From: Bacteroidetes bacterium HGW-Bacteroidetes-12
Lineage (GTDB): Bacteria > Bacteroidota > Bacteroidia > Flavobacteriales_E > Vicingaceae
Length of the DNA: 18,125 nucleotides
Direction of reading: 5' to 3'
Assembly: GCA_002841035.1 (NCBI GenBank)
Contig: PHDR01000013.1
Location: 1 to 18,125, forward strand
The notes under the pieces were generated by a model that saw only the letters and a list, made by a program, of their open reading frames with translations, was not told where the DNA came from and searched no databases. The position numbers were made by a program, and so were the translations under genes. Positions 1 through 6,720 of the stretch are shown piece after piece. The stretch's first letter is position 1, and every line of letters begins with the position of its first letter.

Positions 1-446
1 TTAATAAAGAACGAGGAGAATATACTTATAAAATTGCTGATTTTGAAATAAATGAAGGTGTTGTTGATTTTCTGAAAATTGCCCAAAATAAAGGGTATGA
101 ATTCGTTGTAATTACAAACCAAGGCGGAATTTCAAAAGGAATTTATAACCATAAAGACCTAAATCTCGTACACGAATTTATGTTAACTAAATTAAAACAA
201 GTTGGAATAGATATTTTATCAATTTATTACTGTCCTCACCACTCCGAAAATGAAAATTGCATTTGCAGAAAACCAAAATCACAGCTATTAGAAAAATCCA
301 TTGCACGATTTTCTATTGATAAATCGCTTTCTTTTTTTATTGGAGATAGTGAAAGAGATGTAGAAGCTGCACAAAATGTAGGTGTGAAAGGAATAAAAAT
401 CGAATCTAATTCCAACCTTATGCAACTAAAAAACAACCTAATTTGA
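1..446 (+). CDS. HAD-IIIA phosphatase (GmhB / histidinol-phosphatase-like), 5' truncated by window
   Basis: The reading frame is open from base 3 to the TGA at 444-446, giving 147 visible residues; the start and the first catalytic motif (DxDG) lie outside the window. The visible part begins just after that motif and contains the second HAD motif (VITNQGG), a lysine in CRKPK and the acidic fourth motif FIGDSERD. Between them, CPHHSENENCIC carries the Cys-x-His...Cys-x-Cys ligands of the structural zinc loop typical of GmhB (heptose 1,7-bisphosphate phosphatase) and HisB-N type enzymes. The likely reaction is removal of a phosphate from a sugar bisphosphate or histidinol phosphate in the cytoplasm; sequence alone does not choose between them. 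Its stop codon overlaps the TTG start of the next gene, suggesting translational coupling. Family assignment is firm, substrate is not. Confidence 0.85.
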   Translation, partial: NKERGEYTYKIADFEINEGVVDFLKIAQNKGYEFVVITNQGGISKGIYNHKDLNLVHEFMLTKLKQVGIDILSIYYCPHHSENENCICRKPKSQLLEKSIARFSIDKSLSFFIGDSERDVEAAQNVGVKGIKIESNSNLMQLKNNLI

Positions 447-1297
447 GTTCAAAAAGATATATTAATTTAGATGGTTTTCTTTATGAAGAAGATGAAAAAA
501 TTTTCTCCATAAACAATAGAGCATTCAAATTTGGAGATGCTGTTTTTGAAACAATTAGAGTAATAAATGGAAAACCTGTTTTTCTTGATAATCATTTCGA
601 AAGATTAAAAAAAGGAATGGACATTCTCAGAATGAAAAGCATTCCGCTGACATTTGAAAAACTAAAAGAACAAATTATTCATCTTATTGATAAAAATAAT
701 ATCAAAAAAGGAGGAAGGGTAAGAATTACTGTTTTTAGAGTAGGTGAAGGATTATATACACCTAAAAATGATACAAAATCCTTTGTTATTGAGGCTACTT
801 CAATTTCAAATAATCTGTTTGAACTTAATGCAAAAGGATTGAAAATAGATATCTATAATGGAATAATATTATTTAACACACCCTTATCTCAAATAAAAAC
901 TACTAACAAAATACCAAACATCATTACTGGTATTTATAAAACAGAACACCAATTAGATGATTGCTTAATGGTTAATCAACACAATAGAATTGTAGAGGCA
1001 ATAAGCTCCAATGTGTTTTTATACAAGAACAACACACTTTACACACCTGCTATTGAAGAGGGGTGTACTGAAGGGATTACAAGAAGTCAAATTATAAAAA
1101 TTGCCAACGAAATGAACATTAATGTTATAGAAGGAATGATAACAGGGAGTATGTTGCTTCAGGCAGATGAACTTTTTTTAACAAATTCAATAGCGGGAAT
1201 AAAATGGGTTGAAATGTATCGTTCAAGAACCTATACCTGCGAAACAACTAAAAAAATACTAGAAAAACTTAACCAATCGGTTAAACAGACTTTTTAA
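443..1297 (+). CDS. Class IV PLP-dependent aminotransferase / aminodeoxychorismate lyase-like protein
   Basis: This 284-residue protein matches fold-type IV PLP enzymes (IlvE, D-amino-acid transaminase, PabC). It shows the N-terminal block FKFGDAVFETIRV (residues 28-40), the probable PLP-binding Lys152 in QIKTTNKIPNI, and EAISSNVFL (185-193) with the glutamate that contacts the PLP ring nitrogen. KTTNK plus the length is more like 4-amino-4-deoxychorismate lyase (folate synthesis) than branched-chain aminotransferase, but that is inference. The start is TTG at 443, chosen because homology begins immediately (INLDGF) and no ATG is available before residue 59; it overlaps the preceding TGA by four bases, so translation is probably coupled. 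No Shine-Dalgarno is seen. The gene is convergent with the lipoprotein gene downstream. Confidence 0.85.
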   Translation: MSSKRYINLDGFLYEEDEKIFSINNRAFKFGDAVFETIRVINGKPVFLDNHFERLKKGMDILRMKSIPLTFEKLKEQIIHLIDKNNIKKGGRVRITVFRVGEGLYTPKNDTKSFVIEATSISNNLFELNAKGLKIDIYNGIILFNTPLSQIKTTNKIPNIITGIYKTEHQLDDCLMVNQHNRIVEAISSNVFLYKNNTLYTPAIEEGCTEGITRSQIIKIANEMNINVIEGMITGSMLLQADELFLTNSIAGIKWVEMYRSRTYTCETTKKILEKLNQSVKQTF

Positions 1298-1332
1298 TCT
1301 GAGGAGCTTTATAAAATTCAGATTTTAATAGT
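1296..1332 (+). terminator. Possible terminator between convergent genes
   Basis: A 7-base inverted repeat (AATCTGA at 1296-1302, TCAGATT at 1318-1324) starts at the aminotransferase stop codon and is followed by TTAATAG. The loop is long (15 bases) and contains the small palindrome TTTATAAA. It could end transcription of the plus-strand gene pair, but the U tract is weak. Confidence 0.3.
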
Positions 1333-1338
1333 TCTATT

Positions 1339-2352
1339 CTATTCTTTTAGTGCAATACCATTCTCAGTTGCAATCCAAACAACATTATCTATTGCAATTG
1401 AAACATCAGTAATAAAATTATTAGGAAGGTTAGAATTGTTGGTGTTATAGTGTGTCCAAGTATTATTGGAATAATTGAAAAGAGCTAATCCTTGTCCGGC
1501 CATTCCAATGTAAATTTCATTGGTGGTTTTTAGCGTTATGCTGTGAACAAGATTTAAAGGAAGCCCTGAGTTTTGCATGGTAAAGTTTTGCCAATTCACA
1601 CCATCAAAACGAGTTAAACCTCCATTTGTACCTATCCAAGCAACATTGTTAGCATCGTGCACGATTGAAAAAACACTAGGGTTTGGAAGTGAAGAGTTGC
1701 TGGGATTAAAATTAGTAAAAGTAACTCCATCAAAAACAGAAAAACCAGAGGCAGTTCCTAACCACAGTTTTCCGTTAGTATCTTTTTTAATTACTGAAAC
1801 CGAATTATTTGGTAAATCAGAATTAGCAGGAGTAAAAACTTCCCATGTTACACCATCAAAACCAACTAAACCACCACCACTGAAAGTGCCTATCCAAAGT
1901 TTACCTGCATTGTCAAACTCTAAACTCCTAATACGGTTACTAGGCAAAGGTGAGTTCTGACTTTTATAAATAATCATTGAAGCACCATCATAGCTAACTA
2001 AACCATTGTCTGTTGCAATCCATGTTATTAATCCATTTGTTTTCACAAAGTGAACAATATTGCTGGGTAAACTAGAATTAGAAGTGTTTAAAATAGTCCA
2101 GTTTGTTCCATCAAAAAGTGCAAGTCCGTTGTTTGTTGCTATTTTTTTAATTGCCCCAACAATTTCAATATCGTTTATGAAATTATCAGGTAAACCGCTA
2201 TTAGAGGTTGTGAATACTTGCGAGAAAATAGAAGGCTTAGTGGCAGGGGGAGAAATAGGCTCTGGTTCAATTTTATTTGCCTTTTTATTGCATGCAATAA
2301 AAAAAATAAAAAATAGTAAAAAACAATATGTTAGTATTCTTTTCGTAATCAA
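1339..2352 (-). CDS. Seven-bladed two-component-regulator-type propeller lipoprotein
   Basis: This 337-residue protein opens with a lipoprotein signal: a charged start, a hydrophobic run and the lipobox FIAC with Cys21 as the predicted lipidated residue, so it should sit in the outer membrane or periplasm. The rest consists of seven repeats of about 45 residues, each with an NS-x-LP-x-N turn followed by a strand such as KLWIGT and G-L-x-x-FDG, typical of Reg_prop repeats that form the sensor propellers of Bacteroidota hybrid two-component systems. Here there is no transmembrane segment, kinase or DNA-binding domain after the propeller, so it is a free-standing propeller with binding or scaffold role unknown. 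It is the last gene of a minus-strand run after fmt and the transporter, 36 bases downstream of the latter. Confidence 0.85.
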   Translation of the reverse strand: MITKRILTYCFLLFFIFFIACNKKANKIEPEPISPPATKPSIFSQVFTTSNSGLPDNFINDIEIVGAIKKIATNNGLALFDGTNWTILNTSNSSLPSNIVHFVKTNGLITWIATDNGLVSYDGASMIIYKSQNSPLPSNRIRSLEFDNAGKLWIGTFSGGGLVGFDGVTWEVFTPANSDLPNNSVSVIKKDTNGKLWLGTASGFSVFDGVTFTNFNPSNSSLPNPSVFSIVHDANNVAWIGTNGGLTRFDGVNWQNFTMQNSGLPLNLVHSITLKTTNEIYIGMAGQGLALFNYSNNTWTHYNTNNSNLPNNFITDVSIAIDNVVWIATENGIALKE

Positions 2353-2388
2353 GTTGTTATTAACAGCACTAAAGTAATAATAATTAGG

Positions 2389-3630
2389 TTATTTTTCAAT
2401 TAATCCTTGTTTTATTTTTTTTTCATAATCTAAAATAAGTAAATAATACATCAACACACCAAGAAAATAAAGAGCTGCGGTGATTAAGAAAACATAAACA
2501 TATTGTAGTCCTAATTGTCGTAATATCTGAAAAATAACAGAACTAATAAACCAACTTCCCGACCAAACTGCCGATGTTAATGCACTCATCATTTCTTGAT
2601 TTCGTTCTCCCACATATTTCATTACAATATCTGAAGTCATAGGCCCAGCCATATTCATTAATGGTTGACGAATAATATAAGCAACAACGGCAATATAAAC
2701 AGCCCATTTAAACGGCATAATTTCAGTAAAAGCCAATACAATAAGAGCAAAGATAGCAATGGTTTGCGTTAAAGGAACAGCTAATTTATAACCTAATTTA
2801 TTTTTAATTATAGGAACATAAAGAACCATACTAAAAACTATGAGCGTTGCAAAAGCACTTATAATTGCAAATTGATCGGAATCTAAGCCGTGTATTTTAT
2901 AAAAGAATAAACCAACAAAAGGAATCGTTAATCCAGCTCCCACAGCAATTATCATAGTCGGAATTAATGCTTTAAAAATGATTATCCAATCAAATTCTTT
3001 TAAATTAGTTCTTTTTTTAGTTAAAGCAGGAAGGTGTTCGGTATGTTTAATACTAAAGATAAAGAAAGTGCCAATAAATCCAATAGAGCAAATAATTTGT
3101 AAAATCAGTTTTTCATCAAACAATTCAGGATTCATATTTTTTAAACTATAAATAATTACACCACTAAAAATATTAGCTAAACTCCAAGTTGAATAGCTTA
3201 ATGTGATAGCTTCGGTATGCGTTTGTTTTTTTGCATTTCTCAAAATATAAGGAATTGCAGAAATTTGAATCCCTATAAAACTTGTTCCCCATAAAAACAA
3301 ACTCACATAAAGCAACTCTCTTTGCTGAATAGAAATGGCATAAATAATAATTAAAGCTAGCGTTGGAGTGGCAATAGATGAGACATAAAATATAGGTTTT
3401 AGTTTTCGTCCTTTTATGAATAAACCTAACGGAAAAGCAAACAACAATACGCCTAAAAACCGAAAAGAAACAAAGGAGGCACTTTCATGGTCTTTAAATC
3501 CCACTTTTTCCATGTAAATAAGCATAATCGCCATAAAAGCACTATTGATAAGTTGTAGAAAAAATTCAGCAGCTATAAATTGTACAATATGCTTTTCTAA
3601 ATGCCTATAATATTTAACGAATGAGAGCAA
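2389..3630 (-). CDS. MFS transporter
   Basis: A 413-residue, very hydrophobic protein with about 12 predicted membrane segments and a short charged central loop (around residues 195-210, HTEHLPALTKKRTN), the layout of a major facilitator superfamily carrier. The N-terminal half shows FRFLGVLLFAFPLGLFIKGRKLK, like the MFS loop between helices 2 and 3. The substrate cannot be told. The start used is TTG at 3628-3630, since no ATG occurs before residue 33, which would remove the first helix; this start is moderately certain. No Shine-Dalgarno precedes it. It lies 25 bases after fmt on the same strand and probably shares its transcript. The C-terminus ends in a lysine-rich cytoplasmic tail. Confidence 0.85.
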   Translation of the reverse strand: MLSFVKYYRHLEKHIVQFIAAEFFLQLINSAFMAIMLIYMEKVGFKDHESASFVSFRFLGVLLFAFPLGLFIKGRKLKPIFYVSSIATPTLALIIIYAISIQQRELLYVSLFLWGTSFIGIQISAIPYILRNAKKQTHTEAITLSYSTWSLANIFSGVIIYSLKNMNPELFDEKLILQIICSIGFIGTFFIFSIKHTEHLPALTKKRTNLKEFDWIIIFKALIPTMIIAVGAGLTIPFVGLFFYKIHGLDSDQFAIISAFATLIVFSMVLYVPIIKNKLGYKLAVPLTQTIAIFALIVLAFTEIMPFKWAVYIAVVAYIIRQPLMNMAGPMTSDIVMKYVGERNQEMMSALTSAVWSGSWFISSVIFQILRQLGLQYVYVFLITAALYFLGVLMYYLLILDYEKKIKQGLIEK

Positions 3631-3655
3631 CGAGTGGAGGAGTTTATTTTTGTGA

Positions 3656-4615
3656 TTAATTTAACTGTAATTCGATGTCATTGATGGAAGTTCCATTTAA
3701 AAAATCGGTTACATTCATTCTTTTTTTACCTTCGGGTTGTAATTCTAAAATGGAAATAAAACCTCCATCAACAGCTATTTTAAGCTCATTTTTTGTTGCA
3801 ACAATAGTTCCCGTTTTTAACTTATGTTTTTCATTTAATAAGTTAGATTTGAATACTTTGCAACTAATCACCTTGTTTGATTGTTTATGTTTAAAAAAAG
3901 TAAAAGCAGTTGGGTAAGGACTTAAACCTCTAATGTGATTATGAATTTCATTGATGGGTTTGTTCCAATCAATTTTGCAAAAGGGTTTGAAAATTTTATA
4001 CGCTAATTTCAACGATTGATTGGTGTTTTGAGGTTGTGGATTTATCGAATTATGCTCAATTTGTTGAACCGTTTTTAGCACTAATTCTGCTCCCAACAAC
4101 ATTAATTTATCGTGTAACTCTCCTGCTGTTTCGTTTTCACCAATGCTAACTTTTTCTTGTAAAATAATGTTTCCAGTATCAATTTCGTGTTGCAGAAAAA
4201 AGGTTGTAACACCTGTTTCTTTTTCGCCATTTATTATCGCCCAATTAATGGGAGCTGCACCTCTGTATTGTGGAAGGAGTGAAGCGTGCAGATTAAATGT
4301 GCCTAAAACTGGCATATTCCATACTGCTTCTGGCAACATTCTAAAAGCAACTACAATTTGTAAGTTGGCATTCAGTTTTTTTAGTTCGCTTAAAAAATGC
4401 TCATCTTTTAAATTAGTGGGTTGGAGTAGAGGAATTACCTGTTTTTCAGCAAAAATCTTAACTGCCGATTTGTTTATTTGCTGACCTCTTCCCGCTGGTT
4501 TGTCGGGAGCAGTAATAACGCCAACAATGTTGTAGTTGCTTTCAACCAAAATTTTTAGTGATTCAACAGCAAAATCGGGGGTTCCCATAAAAACAATTCG
4601 TAGATTTTTGTTCAT
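3656..4615 (-). CDS. fmt: Methionyl-tRNA formyltransferase
   Basis: Fmt transfers a formyl group from 10-formyltetrahydrofolate to the methionine on initiator tRNA, in the cytoplasm, so that translation can start. The 319-residue length is normal. Visible signatures: IVFMGTPDFAVESL (residues 7-20), the loop TAPDKPAGRG (35-44) and the formyltransferase core FNLHASLLPQYRGAAPI (107-123) with Asn108 and His110; Asp146 in HEIDTGNI completes the catalytic Asn-His-Asp set. The C-terminal tRNA-binding OB-fold domain follows from about residue 210. The ATG start is unambiguous. It is first in the minus-strand run with the transporter and lipoprotein, and divergent from typA. Confidence 0.97.
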   Translation of the reverse strand: MNKNLRIVFMGTPDFAVESLKILVESNYNIVGVITAPDKPAGRGQQINKSAVKIFAEKQVIPLLQPTNLKDEHFLSELKKLNANLQIVVAFRMLPEAVWNMPVLGTFNLHASLLPQYRGAAPINWAIINGEKETGVTTFFLQHEIDTGNIILQEKVSIGENETAGELHDKLMLLGAELVLKTVQQIEHNSINPQPQNTNQSLKLAYKIFKPFCKIDWNKPINEIHNHIRGLSPYPTAFTFFKHKQSNKVISCKVFKSNLLNEKHKLKTGTIVATKNELKIAVDGGFISILELQPEGKKRMNVTDFLNGTSINDIELQLN

Positions 4616-4641
4616 TTATATGTAAATTAAGTCGGTAAAAT

Positions 4642-4649
4642 TAAAGATA
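4642..4649 (-). promoter_or_regulatory. Possible -7 box for fmt
   Basis: Reading the minus strand, TATCTTTA matches the Bacteroidota -7 consensus TAnnTTTG except for the last base and sits about 27 bases upstream of the fmt ATG. No clear -33 TTG element is seen. Confidence 0.35.
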
Positions 4650-4817
4650 ATTCACAGCAGAAATGCTTATTCATAAACTTAAATACTAGCATTAAGATAA
4701 CAAGAATTGAAGTTAAAATAAGAAGCCATTTTGTTCGCAAAAACTTGACAAATCATTGCAGCTCCTATAGTTTCAAATAATAAGCTAAATAAAATCCGAT
4801 AATCAAAAAAACAATTC

Positions 4818-4825
4818 TACTTTTG
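4818..4825 (+). promoter_or_regulatory. -7 promoter box for typA
   Basis: TACTTTTG matches TAnnTTTG exactly and lies 18 bases before the typA ATG, leaving a short A-rich leader of about a dozen bases. No clear -33 element is seen. Confidence 0.55.
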
Positions 4826-4843
4826 CAGCCTTAAAAAAAAAAT

Positions 4844-6604
4844 ATGCAATCAATTAGAAATATAGCTATTATAGCCCACGTTGACCACGGAAAAACAACT
4901 TTAGTAGATAAAATTATTGACCAATGTAAGGTTTTTGATGACCGAGTGGAGCGAACAGAATTGTTGTTAGACAGCAATGATTTGGAAAGAGAAAGAGGTA
5001 TAACCATTTTAGCTAAAAACGTAAGTGTAACCTATAATGGTGTGAAAATAAATGTTATTGACACACCTGGTCACGCTGATTTTGGTGGAGAAGTGGAGCG
5101 TGTGTTAAAAATGGCTGACGGTGTTTTGCTTTTGGTTGATGCTTTTGAGGGTGCTATGCCACAAACTCGATTCGTGTTAGGCAAAGCTTTAGAATTAGGA
5201 TTGAAACCAATAGTTGTAGTGAATAAGGTTGATAAAGACAATTGTACGCCAGATTTAGTTCAAGAATCAATTTTTGATTTAATGTTTAGTCTAGATGCAA
5301 CGGAAGAACAACTAAATTTTCCTACAATTTTTGGTTCAGCCAAAAACGGATGGATGAGTACAGACCACAACAAACCTACCGAAAACATTATTCCTTTATT
5401 AGATGCCATTATAGAAAACATCCCAGAAGCTCCTTATGTTGAAGGAACACCTCAAATGCAGATAACATCTTTAGATTACTCAAAATTTGTTGGAAGAATT
5501 GCTATTGGAAGAATTTTTAGAGGCGATTTAGAAGAAAATAAAGATTACACCATTTGCAAGCAAGGAGGCGTTAAAAAGAAAATTAGGATTAAAGAACTGT
5601 TTGTTTTTGAGGGAATGGGAAAGGTGAAAGTAACTAAAGCAAGAAGTGGAGATATTTGTGCCATAGTTGGTATTGAAGATTTTGAAATAGGAGACACTAT
5701 TACAGATTTAAACAATCCAGAAGAATTAACTCGAATTTCTATTGATAAGCCAACAATGAGTATGTTGTTTACCATTAACAACTCACCATTTTTTGGTAAA
5801 GAAGGAAAATTTGTTACATCTCGACATTTAAGAGACCGTTTGTATTTAGAACTCGAAAAAAACTTAGCAATGCGAGTTGAAGAAACTGGTTCTGAAGATA
5901 AATTTGTTGTTTTCGGAAGAGGCGTGCTACATCTTTCAGTGTTAATAGAAACCATGCGAAGAGAAGGATATGAATTGCAAGTAGGAAAACCACAAGTTCT
6001 TTTTAAAGAAGTAAATGGACAAAAACATGAACCCTATGAAACATTGGTTATAGATGTTCCTGCCGAATTTTCTAGTAAAGCCATTGATTTAGTATCACAA
6101 AGAAAAGGAGACATGTTGGTAATGGAACCCAAAGGAGATTTACAACATTTAGAATTTGATATTCCTTCTCGTGGTTTGATAGGATTAAGAAATAATATGT
6201 TAACAGCTACAGCAGGAAATGCAGTTATGACACATCGATTCAGAGAATTTGGTCCTTTTAAAGGAGAAATTCCAGAAAGAAACAAAGGGTCTTTAATTTC
6301 AATGGACGCAGGGCCTTCAACAGCTTTTGCAATAAATAGATTACAAGATAGAGGTCGGTTTTTTATTGAACCAGGAGATGTTATTTATAAAGGACAAGTA
6401 GTTGGAGAACACACAAGAGATAATGATTTAGAAATAAATTTAACAAAAGGAAAACAACTTACTAACATGCGTAAATCAGGAACAGATGAAGCAGTTAGGA
6501 TTGCCCCTAAAATTAAATTTTCGCTAGAAGAATCAATGGAATTCATCCAAGCAGATGAATATCTTGAAGTAACACCTCTAAGTTTGAGAATGAGAAAAAT
6601 TTAA
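4844..6604 (+). CDS. typA: Translational GTPase TypA/BipA
   Basis: TypA/BipA is a ribosome-binding GTPase related to EF-G that aids large-subunit assembly and growth under stress. All GTPase motifs are visible: AHVDHGKTTL (P-loop, residues 11-20), RGITIL (51-56), DTPGHADF (73-80), NKVD (127-130) and GSAKNGW. Domain II follows, then domain III and EF-G domain V-like sequence, and the family-specific C-terminal domain with SRGLIGLRNNMLTAT and a block near FEKG-equivalent positions (GKQLTNMRKSGTDEA). At 586 residues it is slightly shorter than the roughly 600 of other bacteria but looks complete. The ATG is preceded by a long A run rather than a Shine-Dalgarno. It has its own promoter and is divergent from fmt. 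Confidence 0.97.
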   Translation: MQSIRNIAIIAHVDHGKTTLVDKIIDQCKVFDDRVERTELLLDSNDLERERGITILAKNVSVTYNGVKINVIDTPGHADFGGEVERVLKMADGVLLLVDAFEGAMPQTRFVLGKALELGLKPIVVVNKVDKDNCTPDLVQESIFDLMFSLDATEEQLNFPTIFGSAKNGWMSTDHNKPTENIIPLLDAIIENIPEAPYVEGTPQMQITSLDYSKFVGRIAIGRIFRGDLEENKDYTICKQGGVKKKIRIKELFVFEGMGKVKVTKARSGDICAIVGIEDFEIGDTITDLNNPEELTRISIDKPTMSMLFTINNSPFFGKEGKFVTSRHLRDRLYLELEKNLAMRVEETGSEDKFVVFGRGVLHLSVLIETMRREGYELQVGKPQVLFKEVNGQKHEPYETLVIDVPAEFSSKAIDLVSQRKGDMLVMEPKGDLQHLEFDIPSRGLIGLRNNMLTATAGNAVMTHRFREFGPFKGEIPERNKGSLISMDAGPSTAFAINRLQDRGRFFIEPGDVIYKGQVVGEHTRDNDLEINLTKGKQLTNMRKSGTDEAVRIAPKIKFSLEESMEFIQADEYLEVTPLSLRMRKI

Positions 6605-6671
6605 AAACTTCATTTTTCTGTTAATTGTCATTGAATTGACTTTATTCATGTTTTAGCCGTAAATTTTTTAA

Positions 6672-6679
6672 TAAATTTG
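6672..6679 (+). promoter_or_regulatory. -7 promoter box for hemAC-hemD
   Basis: TAAATTTG matches TAnnTTTG exactly, 41 bases before the hemAC ATG and after the end of typA, so the tetrapyrrole genes probably have their own transcript with a leader of about 35 bases. A matching -33 element is not obvious. Confidence 0.5.
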
Positions 6680-6720
6680 CATACTTACTTAGATTAAAAA
6701 CCTATTGAACAAACAGAATA

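Noticed and set aside
1339..2352. Hybrid two-component sensor
   Set aside because: Only the propeller repeats and a lipoprotein signal are present; no kinase, receiver or DNA-binding domain follows.
4746..4772. TTGACA ... TATAGT, an E. coli-type -35/-10 pair upstream of typA
   Set aside because: The spacer is 15 bases rather than about 17, and Bacteroidota use a different promoter consensus; the TAnnTTTG box at 4818-4825 is a better candidate.
5545..6285. Minus-strand open frames within typA (and similar antisense frames in hemAC, htpG, fmt)
   Set aside because: They are antisense to strongly conserved proteins and show no family resemblance.
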